Below, in pieces: positions 1 to 6,203 of a DNA stretch of 6,233 nucleotides. A model generated the notes under the pieces. The model was not told the origin of the DNA. It searched no databases and worked only from the letters and a program-made list of their open reading frames with translations. How positions within the stretch are numbered: the first letter of the stretch is position 1; every line of letters starts with the position of its first letter. The translations under genes and the position numbers were made by a program. The stretch is from Rhodobacterales bacterium UBA3080. Lineage in GTDB: Bacteria > Pseudomonadota > Alphaproteobacteria > Rhodobacterales > Rhodobacteraceae. The stretch lies in assembly GCA_002366645.1 (NCBI GenBank), contig DFBM01000079.1:1-6233 (forward strand), read 5' to 3'.

Positions 1-1
1 T

Positions 2-3000
2 GATGGTTATTTCCAAACAACTAACGGGGCTGCCACTGGTGCCCTGACGATAATAACCGGCGATGGTGATATATCGGGCGGTGTAGACGGAATCTATGTA
101 CTTAACGAAGGCACTGGCGACCTGACCGTAACCGGTGGTTCCGGCAGCATTACGGGTGATGACGACGGGATACATACCGTCAACTATAACAGCGACATGG
201 TTATCGAGGTTTCGGGCGATGTAGGTGGCGTAGAAGGGTCAGGCATCTACGCATTAAATGGTGGAGGATTTGAAGGCGAGGGTTACGTTGAGCCCGGCGC
301 CGGAGGTCTTATCGCGGCGCTTTTGCTGCTCGCGCTGCTGGGTGAAGAAGGAGCAATACTGCCTAACGGTGACGGTGGTGCTTTAACAATAACAACCGGT
401 GATGGCGATATATCAGGTGGCATCGACGGTATAACCGCATCCAATATCGGCTCCGGTGACCTGACGATTACTGGCGGTTCTGGTCGTATTGCCGGTGGAC
501 GCAACGGGATTTATGCCACCAACTTGTACAGCGATATGGTGATCGAAGTCTCTGGCGGAGTCTCCGGTGGCTCCGAAGACGGAATCCACGCTTGGAATGG
601 TCAGACGGTCGAGATTTACGGCGAGGTCATTTATTACGGTGAGGGCGTCATTGGCGCCCCTGTTCCAGGCTATCCTGGAGAGTATTACGATGGGTACTAC
701 GGGCCATCAACTTATGTGGCGATAGGCGGTGCATTGTCGATAACGACCGGTGCTGGTCTGGTTGAGGGCGGCAACCGCGGGATTTACGCGCTCAACGAGG
801 GCACTGGCGGGCTGACGGTCACGGGTGGATCTGGAACCATTTGGGGCGACGTTTCCGGAATTGTTGCCGATAACCGCAACGGCGGGGACGTCAACATCAC
901 AACGACCGGGCAGGTTGTCGGGGTGGACGCATTTGGAATTCTTGCGGAAAACGACAGATATGGCGGCTCGATAAGCATTACGACGGGCAGTCTGACCGAT
1001 TGGGCCGTTGTGGCTGGCGGGACTGGTGTCAAAGCTCTAAATGACGGCTCTGGCGGGCTAACAATCGCCGGTGGAACCGGCGGGATTTACGGCAACGGTA
1101 CGGGCGTTCACGCCGTGAATAATAACGGCGGCGACCTTGAAATAACGTTGCCGGGTGAGGTTATTAGCAGCGGCTCCGATGGTGTTTTTGCGCGGAACGA
1201 CGAAGATGGCGGTTCGCTAAGTATTACCACTGGTGACGGGGGTGTGGTCGCATTCGGCGATGGAATCAAAGCAACAAATGACGGTTACGGAGAGCTGACG
1301 GTTATCACTGGCGGCGGTTCTATTTCAGGCCGCTTGGATGGTATCGACGTGGCTAGCACCGGAGAAGGCGGTCTTTCCGTTACCGGAGGCATGGGTACTA
1401 TCATAGGTGTTCATACGGGTATCCGCGCATCAATCGGAAGTCAAAGCGAAGGTAATCTGACGGTTTCGGTCTCTGGCGATGTATTTGGACAGACCGAGGT
1501 CGGTATTAACGTTCAAAACCTCAGCGAGGGCGAGGGCGGAAGTACTACACGTGTAACTACCGGTGCGGGAACCGTGGGCGGTTTAATACACGGTATTTAT
1601 GGGTCTACTTCTGCAGAAGGTAGTTTTAGCATTATTGTTGGCGAAGAGAGTTTGGTGTACGGGGAACTGGAGGCAGGAATTCGCACAAACCAGCAATATG
1701 CCGACGCTGCAACTGTTATAGCGATAGGCGCGGGCGCTGTCGTCCACGGGGGCACGGCCGGTATCATCGCCACTGCGAACGGGGGTGACATCCGGATCAA
1801 CAACAACGGTCGTATCCAGAATCGCAGCGGTCAGATAGCTGATCTGGCAATCTTCACCTTGGGCGGCGAGACCACGATCAACAACAACTCTGTTCAGACT
1901 ATTGTTGGTTCTGTTGATCTAACCGATTTCGACGATACGTTTAACAATATCGGAGCGTGGTGGACCGGCGGTACAAGCTATTTCCGCGACGGTGAGGATA
2001 TTGTTAACAACTCTGGTTTCGTGATTGCCGCGAACCTGTCTGGTGTCAACGAAGCTACGATATTTGACTCGCTGGAAACCTTTAACAATACCGGCGTGGT
2101 TTCGCTTGTGGACGAAACGTTTGAAAACGACTCCACAGCATTCGACAGCCTAACCATAACCGGCGAGTTCGTCGGTGGCGAAGGCAGCAGACTGCAAGTT
2201 GATGCGTTCCTCGGCGGTGTAGGCTCAGAAGCGGATACGCTGGTTGTCGGCTCTACATCGGGTGTGACAACATTGTGGGTGAATAACACCAACAGCAGCG
2301 GATTCGGGGGGCTGAACCTTGAGGGCATACTTGTTGTGAACGCAGCAGACGAGTTTGGCGCTTCCAGCGCTGGGCATTTCGAACTTGCAGGCGGGTCGAT
2401 TGACAACGGGTTGTTCGCATACGACCTGTTCTTCGATGAACCGGTTAACGAACATCTGCTGGTGGGGCTACCCGATCATGAGGTATTCGAATTCTCATCC
2501 ATCCTGACGGGCAGTCAATCACTTTGGTATCTGACTGCCGAATCCTGGCTGGACCACGAGGCGCAATCAGCCAACGGCATTCAGAACGGCAGCGGTAACG
2601 TTGCAGTCTGGGCGTCGCTTATCGGCGAAACCGGAAGCACAGAGTCGATCCACAATATTGATCTGTTCGACGAAACAATGACCGCCGATACCAGCTTTAC
2701 GCAATCGACCTTTGCAGCTGTTGTCGGGGCGGATTACGTGCTGAACGGATTCGCAGGCGGAAGCCTGACATTCGGCGCTATGGGAGGCATATTGAAATCG
2801 GGAGTTTCCTTCGCCAACAGCCCGACTACTGGCTTGTTTGAGGGAACAACGGTCGGCCTGCATGCGGGCTACGTCGGCGACAAAGTCCGGTTGGGTGGCA
2901 TTGTAAAATACGACTCGCTTAGTATGGATTATGACGCACCAACCCTGGAACCATTCGGAGAAAGCACCGCAACAGTTGCATTCTCCACACTGGGGGGAGA

Positions 3001-3433
3001 AATAGAAGCTGGGTACAATATAATGTCCGGCACAACAGTCGACGTTGAAGCCGTTGCGAATTACGCGATGACCGACACCGTCATGGAAGCTTGGACGCTG
3101 CAAGAAGCTGATATTGTCGGGTTAGGTCAAAGCCAACGCGCCGCGATTGGGGTTGAACTGTCGAGCGATTTATCCAATGCGACCACTGACATATCTGCCT
3201 CTTTGACGATCAAATACTGGAATGAGTTTGCAGGCGAAAACACTGTCACTGTCACATCATTTGGCAGCGAATTTGACGTTGCCAGTTCGACCACCGGCAG
3301 TTTCGTTGAAATTGGCGCGGCAATCGATTTTCTGCAAATGTCCGGCTTCGGCGGTACTTTCGTCGGGACATGGGTGAGTGACGGAACTTCCAACTCGACG
3401 AACGCGCAGCTAAAACTAAGCTACGAATTCTAG
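2..3433 (+). CDS. Autotransporter (type Va) adhesin-like protein, 5'-truncated by the window
   Basis: The frame is open from base 2 to the TAG at 3431-3433, giving 1,143 visible residues. The ATG at 197 is an internal Met inside a repeat, not the start, so the signal peptide and N-terminus lie to the left. In order: tandem Gly/Asn-rich rungs (about 38-1790), predicted as a right-handed beta-helix passenger; an Asn-rich stalk (about 1790-2180) with motifs such as INNNGRIQN, DTFNNIG and ETFNNTG; a junction (2186-2470) with LQVDAFLGGVGSEADTLVV and LWVNN, resembling the pertactin-type autochaperone; a linker (about 2480-2590); and a barrel (about 2594-3430) starting VAVWASLIGE and ending LKLSYEF with a C-terminal Phe, as outer-membrane barrels do. 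Known for the family: the barrel inserts in the outer membrane and the passenger is exposed or released. No catalytic motif is visible, so an adhesin or biofilm role is inference. No frameshift is seen. It converges with the transposase genes. Confidence 0.93.
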   Translation, partial: DGYFQTTNGAATGALTIITGDGDISGGVDGIYVLNEGTGDLTVTGGSGSITGDDDGIHTVNYNSDMVIEVSGDVGGVEGSGIYALNGGGFEGEGYVEPGAGGLIAALLLLALLGEEGAILPNGDGGALTITTGDGDISGGIDGITASNIGSGDLTITGGSGRIAGGRNGIYATNLYSDMVIEVSGGVSGGSEDGIHAWNGQTVEIYGEVIYYGEGVIGAPVPGYPGEYYDGYYGPSTYVAIGGALSITTGAGLVEGGNRGIYALNEGTGGLTVTGGSGTIWGDVSGIVADNRNGGDVNITTTGQVVGVDAFGILAENDRYGGSISITTGSLTDWAVVAGGTGVKALNDGSGGLTIAGGTGGIYGNGTGVHAVNNNGGDLEITLPGEVISSGSDGVFARNDEDGGSLSITTGDGGVVAFGDGIKATNDGYGELTVITGGGSISGRLDGIDVASTGEGGLSVTGGMGTIIGVHTGIRASIGSQSEGNLTVSVSGDVFGQTEVGINVQNLSEGEGGSTTRVTTGAGTVGGLIHGIYGSTSAEGSFSIIVGEESLVYGELEAGIRTNQQYADAATVIAIGAGAVVHGGTAGIIATANGGDIRINNNGRIQNRSGQIADLAIFTLGGETTINNNSVQTIVGSVDLTDFDDTFNNIGAWWTGGTSYFRDGEDIVNNSGFVIAANLSGVNEATIFDSLETFNNTGVVSLVDETFENDSTAFDSLTITGEFVGGEGSRLQVDAFLGGVGSEADTLVVGSTSGVTTLWVNNTNSSGFGGLNLEGILVVNAADEFGASSAGHFELAGGSIDNGLFAYDLFFDEPVNEHLLVGLPDHEVFEFSSILTGSQSLWYLTAESWLDHEAQSANGIQNGSGNVAVWASLIGETGSTESIHNIDLFDETMTADTSFTQSTFAAVVGADYVLNGFAGGSLTFGAMGGILKSGVSFANSPTTGLFEGTTVGLHAGYVGDKVRLGGIVKYDSLSMDYDAPTLEPFGESTATVAFSTLGGEIEAGYNIMSGTTVDVEAVANYAMTDTVMEAWTLQEADIVGLGQSQRAAIGVELSSDLSNATTDISASLTIKYWNEFAGENTVTVTSFGSEFDVASSTTGSFVEIGAAIDFLQMSGFGGTFVGTWVSDGTSNSTNAQLKLSYEF
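269..376 (+). other. Hydrophobic insertion in the autotransporter passenger
   Basis: These 36 codons separate rung c of the first visible period from rung a of the next and do not fit the rung pattern. The stretch opens with Gly/Glu residues, then bases 308-343 encode LIAALLLLALLG, then EEGAILPNGDG. Eleven consecutive Leu/Ile/Ala residues are odd in a Gly/Asn/Thr-rich secreted passenger. The run is shorter than a normal transmembrane helix of about 20 residues. It could be an amphipathic or hydrophobic loop projecting from the helix. Its function is unknown. Confidence 0.7.
608..727 (+). other. Tyr/Gly/Pro-rich insertion in the autotransporter passenger
   Basis: Forty codons follow rung c of the second visible period and precede the next rung a at 728, the same slot as the hydrophobic insertion at 269-376. 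The residues include IYGEVIYYGEGV and PGYPGEYYDGYYGPSTY, with many Tyr, Gly and Pro. It probably forms an extended loop leaving the beta-helix. Tyr/Gly-rich loops can be adhesive or aggregation-prone, but nothing here proves that role. Confidence 0.65.
2594..3430 (+). other. Autotransporter beta-barrel (translocator) domain of the upstream CDS
   Basis: About 279 codons, the usual size of a 12-strand autotransporter barrel. It shows alternating hydrophobic/polar strands and Gly/aromatic turns, for example FAAVVGADYVLNG, GSLTFGAMGGIL, GLHAGYVGDKVRLGGIVKYD and FVEIGAAIDF. It ends in the strand AQLKLSYEF with a terminal Phe, the signal recognised by the BAM machinery in such proteins. The residues fit the autotransporter beta-domain family (PF03797), judged by eye and not by a profile search. 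Confidence 0.9.
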
Positions 3434-3679
3434 GTATTACCAACGGATAGCAGTCTGCGCCTTATCAGCGTGGACTGCATAGCATGCTGTCGCGTCGAGC
3501 TTTTGTCAGATTTGCCGCACGCCGCTTATTTATACAAAATTTACGAGTCGTAGATGTTTTTGGTTTCTGCTGTCACATAATTTGGTAAGGAACTGTTGCG
3601 CGTAGATTACACAAATGGGTCGTTACGAATTATGACATTGGTGTTAAATTTTTGAATTGGTATTTGCGCGTCTTCGAAA
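3434..3679. other. Intergenic stretch between the autotransporter and the IS66 element
   Basis: These 246 bases hold the stem-loop at 3450-3478 and the 8-bp palindrome AGCATGCT at 3481-3488. The rest is AT-richer DNA with no open frame of note. I see no convincing promoter, RNA gene or second gene. The stretch ends where GTAAGCG begins at 3680. Confidence 0.6.
3450..3478 (+). terminator. Stem-loop after the autotransporter stop, possible terminator
   Basis: GCAGTCTGCGC (3450-3460) can pair with GCGTGGACTGC (3468-3478): 11 pairs including two G-T wobbles, with a 7-base loop. It lies 17 bases after the stop. No T-run follows at once; the first is TTTT at 3501-3504. It therefore fits a stem that protects the mRNA 3' end, or a Rho-assisted terminator, better than a canonical intrinsic terminator. 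Confidence 0.45.
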
Positions 3680-3700
3680 GTAAGCGTTGTTTCACTTCCC
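3680..3700. repeat. IS66 left terminal inverted repeat
   Basis: The sequence starts GTAAGCGTTGTTTCAC. It shares its first seven bases exactly with both right-end candidates read on the minus strand. It lies 12 bases beyond the tnpC stop codon, as expected for the tnpC-distal end of the element. Confidence 0.75.
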
Positions 3701-5221
3701 AAAATTCCACGGCAGTAGCATTTCGATGTCCTTCTGCTTGTGGCCTTGGGCAATGGCAGTAAGCACACCCGTCAGATAAGCATGTGGTTCGATTTTGTTC
3801 AGCTTACAGGTCTCAATGATGGATGCAAGCATTGCCCAGTTTTGGGCACCAGCATCATGGCCCGCGAAGAGTGCATTTTTGCGGTTTAGCGCAATTGGAC
3901 GCATGCAGCGCTCGACCGTGTTGTTGTCGATCTCGATGCGGCCATCGGTCAGGAATAGGTTTAACCCGATCCAGTATTTGGTAATGTACTTTAGCGCCAA
4001 CCCTGTTGGGGATTTAGCTGACACCTGCGCACGATTGTAGGTCAGCCATTGTTCAAAGGCGTCCATGCATGGTTTGGTTTTATCTTGGCGGATGGCCATC
4101 CGCTCGTCAGCTGACATGCCTTTAATCTGTGCTTCGATGCGATAGAAAGCTTTAATCTGTTTGATGCCCTCTTCAGCAATCGGGGCTACATTGTTGATAG
4201 TCAGCTCAAACAGCTTGCGCCGTGCATGCGCCCAACAATAGGCCAACTCAATGGGGGCATTGTCGCGCCGATCCTTCACATGATTATATCCTGTATAGCC
4301 GTCCACTTGCAGAATGCCCTCAAAGCCCTGCAATATCTCGACCGCATGTTTACCTGCCCTGCTTGGGGCATAGGTGAATGCAACACCCGGCGGCGCCGTT
4401 CCGCCCCACGGCCTATCATCACGGGCCAGTGCCCAAAGATAACCCGTTTTGGTTTTACCGCGCCCGGGGTCTAGGACTGGGGCGGTCGTTTCATCCATGA
4501 AGAGTTTGGTGGATTGTTTCAGCTCTGCCTTCAAACATTCATAAACGGGTGTCAGCTCATGAGCGACGCGGCCTAACCACGATGCCAATGTTGATCTATC
4601 GAGATGAACGCCCTGGCGTGCAAAGATGCCCGACTGGCGGAATAATGGTAGGTGGTCCGCGTGTTTGTTGATCACAATGGTTGCCAATGTCGCTTCGGTT
4701 GGCATGCCACCTTCAATCAGGTGCAGCTTGGCGGGCGCTTGAACAATGCCATTCTCGCAATCACGACAGGCATATTTGGGGCGGCGCGTCACCAACACAC
4801 GGAACTGGGAGGGCACGATGTCTAGGCGCTCAGATACGTCCTCGCCAATGACATGACGTTCGCAACCACAATCGCAGATGATGCTGTCTGGCACCAAGGT
4901 CTCTTCGACGCGCGGTAGATGCTTTGGCAAGGCGCCGCGATTAACTTTACGCGGCTCTTTGGCCTTTGCCCTCTCACATACGTCTTGTTCGTCTTCGGCA
5001 ATAATCGCAGCCATTGCAGCTTCGATATCTTCCAGCGCCAACTCATATTGATCCGTGGCAACCTTTTCTGACTTTGATCCGAATAAAGCCCGCTTGAAGT
5101 CTGCGACAAGTTTTTCCAAACGTTCGATGCGGTCATCTTTACGCACGTTACGATCCTCGGAATCCACCAATAGAGCCTGTAAAGTTGTGACATCGCTGGG
5201 AAGATTGGAAGTTAAGCTCAT
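3692..5221 (-). CDS. tnpC: IS66 family transposase TnpC (DDE)
   Basis: This is the catalytic transposase of the element, 509 residues, a normal full length for the family. Residues 12-75 form a charged, probably coiled-coil N-terminus. Next is the IS66 zinc-finger-like region with C116, C118, C120 and C152-x-x-C155 around IGEDVSERLDIVP. The IS66 DDE core runs from about 175 to 450. The likely catalytic residues are D243 (FMDET), D307 (LQVDGYTGYN) and E437 (NNTVERCMRP), with the family motif YCWAHARRKLFEL at 328-340 between the two Asp and the Glu. The C-terminal IS66 element (about 460-506) ends in LLPWNFGK. The ATG at 5221 is the first possible start, since an in-frame TAG lies three codons upstream. 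No strong ribosome binding site precedes it. It follows tnpB after a 54-base gap. All three catalytic residues are present, so it is probably functional. Confidence 0.97.
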   Translation of the reverse strand: MSLTSNLPSDVTTLQALLVDSEDRNVRKDDRIERLEKLVADFKRALFGSKSEKVATDQYELALEDIEAAMAAIIAEDEQDVCERAKAKEPRKVNRGALPKHLPRVEETLVPDSIICDCGCERHVIGEDVSERLDIVPSQFRVLVTRRPKYACRDCENGIVQAPAKLHLIEGGMPTEATLATIVINKHADHLPLFRQSGIFARQGVHLDRSTLASWLGRVAHELTPVYECLKAELKQSTKLFMDETTAPVLDPGRGKTKTGYLWALARDDRPWGGTAPPGVAFTYAPSRAGKHAVEILQGFEGILQVDGYTGYNHVKDRRDNAPIELAYCWAHARRKLFELTINNVAPIAEEGIKQIKAFYRIEAQIKGMSADERMAIRQDKTKPCMDAFEQWLTYNRAQVSAKSPTGLALKYITKYWIGLNLFLTDGRIEIDNNTVERCMRPIALNRKNALFAGHDAGAQNWAMLASIIETCKLNKIEPHAYLTGVLTAIAQGHKQKDIEMLLPWNFGK

Positions 5222-5275
5222 GGCCTGTATCTAGCAAAAATTGCACGATTTGACTTGTCTAAAACACCGCATGAT

Positions 5276-5629
5276 TCACTCTGCCGCAGCGGGTGGGAGG
5301 ACTTCTATTTGGGTCACACGTCGCCAATCCAAACCTGCAAAAAGCGCTTCGAATTGAGCTGGATTTAACTGCATTACACCATCGCGAATGGCTGGCCATT
5401 TGAACACATGTTGCTCCAACCGTTTGTAGGCCATGACAAGGCCCGTGCCATCCCAGTAAATCAGTTTTAATCTGTCTGCCCGTTTAGCACGGAACACATA
5501 GACGGCCCCATCAAAGGGCTTCTTACGTAAATGACTTTGGACCAATGCCGCCAACCCATCATGGCCTATGCGGAAGTCTACTGGTTTTGTCGCGACAAAA
5601 ATGTTCACGCCATGCGATGGGTGGATCAT
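5276..5629 (-). CDS. tnpB: IS66 family accessory protein TnpB (IS66 Orf2-like)
   Basis: This 117-residue protein is full length for the IS66 Orf2 family (PF05717). The hallmark motifs are present: VDFRIGHDGLAALV (17-30), DGAVYVFRAKRADRLKLIYWDGTGLV (40-65, the most conserved block), AYKRLEQHVFKWP (67-79) and FAGLDWRR (97-104). In studied IS66 elements TnpB is needed for efficient transposition together with TnpA and TnpC, but its biochemical role is unsettled. The start overlaps the tnpA stop as ATGA (5629-5626), so translation is probably coupled. Its own upstream region has no clear Shine-Dalgarno sequence, which supports coupling. Confidence 0.96.
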   Translation of the reverse strand: MIHPSHGVNIFVATKPVDFRIGHDGLAALVQSHLRKKPFDGAVYVFRAKRADRLKLIYWDGTGLVMAYKRLEQHVFKWPAIRDGVMQLNPAQFEALFAGLDWRRVTQIEVLPPAAAE

Positions 5630-6009
5630 AGGGCTGCGGCGATCTGTGCAATGCGTTCGGGGGGCGTTTCCGCGTCTAGCCGCACAGTAACATCACCTTT
5701 GATAACATCGAGTGTGGCCGACTGACCCGATTGCGCTATAGCAGGGTCAGGTGGTCTGGAAACTTCGATCTGCACCGGAACGAAATCCATGCCGTCTAGA
5801 TTAGGTAGAACAAGCTCGCCGTCGCGCGCCATACGTCGCCACCCAGAAATCCGACTTGGTTTCAACTTATAGCGTTTCGCCACGCCCTCGACAGTTACCC
5901 CTTTAACCAGCGTTTCCGCTACAATCCGCGCCTTCAATTCGATTGGCCAATTACGCTTGCCGTCAGGCCGGTGTGGTATCCGTGTTAGAAGCTCACTTGT
6001 AGCTACCAT
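5626..6009 (-). CDS. tnpA: IS66 family accessory protein TnpA (helix-turn-helix)
   Basis: This 127-residue first gene of the IS66 operon starts at an ATG with a strong AAAGGAG site 7 bases upstream. Residues 20-35 (NWPIELKARIVAETLV) and 36-60 (KGVTVEGVAKRYKLKPSRISGWRR) form an IS3/IS66-type helix-turn-helix domain, which in this family is taken to bind DNA, probably the element ends. A conserved GELVLP...FVPVQIEV segment follows (64-83). The C-terminal part (about 98-127: LDVIKGDVTVRLDAETPPERIAQIAAAL) resembles the usual IS66 TnpA tail, which ends in a short helix. The stop overlaps the tnpB start by four bases. No truncation or frameshift is seen. Confidence 0.95.
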   Translation of the reverse strand: MVATSELLTRIPHRPDGKRNWPIELKARIVAETLVKGVTVEGVAKRYKLKPSRISGWRRMARDGELVLPNLDGMDFVPVQIEVSRPPDPAIAQSGQSATLDVIKGDVTVRLDAETPPERIAQIAAAL

Positions 6010-6016
6010 GTAGAAA

Positions 6017-6023
6017 CTCCTTT
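6017..6023 (-). promoter_or_regulatory. Strong ribosome binding site of tnpA
   Basis: The minus strand reads AAAGGAG with 7 bases between it and the ATG at 6009. This fixes the tnpA start. It is the only strong Shine-Dalgarno sequence in the operon, since tnpB relies on the ATGA overlap and tnpC has none. Confidence 0.8.
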
Positions 6024-6040
6024 CAAATCTATGAAGGGCA

Positions 6041-6053
6041 GATATCGCATATC
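6041..6053. promoter_or_regulatory. Short inverted repeat upstream of tnpA, possible operator
   Basis: GATAT-CGC-ATATC is a perfect 5-3-5 inverted repeat between the IS end and the tnpA ribosome binding site. Its position suits a site where a DNA-binding protein could control the transposase operon. It is short and AT-rich, so chance is a fair alternative. Confidence 0.3.
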
Positions 6054-6071
6054 AAAAATCTAAATGGTATG

Positions 6072-6092
6072 TGGGGTCGGCGCACCGCTTAC
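6072..6092. repeat. IS66 right terminal inverted repeat, inner candidate
   Basis: Read on the minus strand it begins GTAAGCGGTGCGCCGACC. It matches 10 of the first 18 bases of the left end, including the first seven. Either this is the true end, leaving 83 bases upstream of tnpA, or it is a subterminal copy of the transposase-binding sequence. Confidence 0.45.
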
Positions 6093-6129
6093 GATTTTTC
6101 TACCCGACTCGTCAAACGTTGAGGTGGCG

Positions 6130-6150
6130 TTAATGTGGATCTGCGCTTAC
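6130..6150. repeat. IS66 right terminal inverted repeat, outer candidate
   Basis: Read on the minus strand it begins GTAAGCGCAGATCCAC. It matches 13 of the first 18 bases of the left end, including the first seven. This end would leave 141 bases upstream of tnpA for a promoter. Confidence 0.55.
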
Positions 6151-6203
6151 AATTTCCGAGTCTCTCTCGTGTTATAAGTTTTTGTTTTCGATGTGTATTT
6201 TTG

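Larger units (their letters stand above)
38..1790 (+). repeat. Protein-coding tandem beta-helix rungs with a three-rung (a-b-c) period
   Basis: The passenger reads as successive rungs of about 26 codons, each roughly G-x-L-T-I-x(2)-G...G-x(3)-G-I-x-A-x-N. Three rung types rotate: a (GALTITTGDGDISGG), b (GDLTVTGGSGSITG) and c (DMVIEVSGDVGG). Type a starts at 38, 377, 728 and 965; type b at 116, 455 and 806; type c at 194, 533 and 884. The pattern continues with decay to about 1790, where the ...INNNGRI... stalk begins. Around 1320-1440 a second b-like rung (GGLSVTGGMGTI) breaks the strict order. Copies differ mainly at third codon positions, so this is an old protein-level repeat and not a recent DNA duplication. 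Confidence 0.85.
3680..6150 (-). mobile_element. IS66-family insertion sequence with intact tnpA-tnpB-tnpC
   Basis: Three intact genes in the canonical IS66 order (tnpA 6009-5626, tnpB 5629-5276, tnpC 5221-3692) lie between GTAAGCG termini, the conserved IS66-family end sequence. The left end is at 3680, only 12 bases beyond the tnpC stop. The right end is ambiguous: GTAAGCG on the minus strand ends the element at 6150 (2,471 bp) or 6092 (2,413 bp), and both sizes are normal for the family. I chose the outer end because its first 18 bases match the left end slightly better (13 against 10). Family members usually make 8-bp target duplications, but no matching 8-mers flank either version (CTTCGAAA on the left; AATTTCCG or GATTTTTC on the right). 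All three ORFs look intact, so the element may be functional. Confidence 0.88.

Noticed and set aside
197..199. ATG at 197 as the start of the autotransporter gene
   Set aside because: The same frame is open back to base 2 and the upstream residues (GALTIITGDGDISGG and so on) are the same repeat rungs. The Met lies in a rung where the equivalent Met recurs at 536.
38..1790. CRISPR-like or satellite DNA repeat
   Set aside because: The periodicity is about 78 bases, in frame, and conserved at the protein level with synonymous drift. There are no identical direct repeats with unique spacers.
1978..2406. Minus-strand open frames across the autotransporter (for example 1978-2406 and 2567-3103)
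   Set aside because: Their products are Pro/Ser-rich or of mixed low complexity with no family features. They are antisense shadows of the repeat and barrel coding sequence.
3503..3532. Promoter TTGTCA (3503-3508) with TATTTA (3527-3532) on the plus strand
   Set aside because: The -10 is weak, the spacing is 18, and no plus-strand gene follows.
4822..5193. 123-residue minus-strand frame inside tnpC, and plus-strand frames at 3795-4040, 4226-4474 and 5531-5725
   Set aside because: They overlap well-supported transposase genes in other frames and show no recognisable domain.
6026..6055. Promoter with TTGATA (6055-6050) and TAGATT (6031-6026) for tnpA
   Set aside because: The -10 match is only 4 of 6, and transcription would start at about the ribosome binding site, leaving no usable leader.
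6157..6169. CGAG-TCTCT-CTCG hairpin near the tRNA as a terminator
   Set aside because: The stem is only four pairs. On the tRNA strand it is not followed by a T-run, so it is probably chance.
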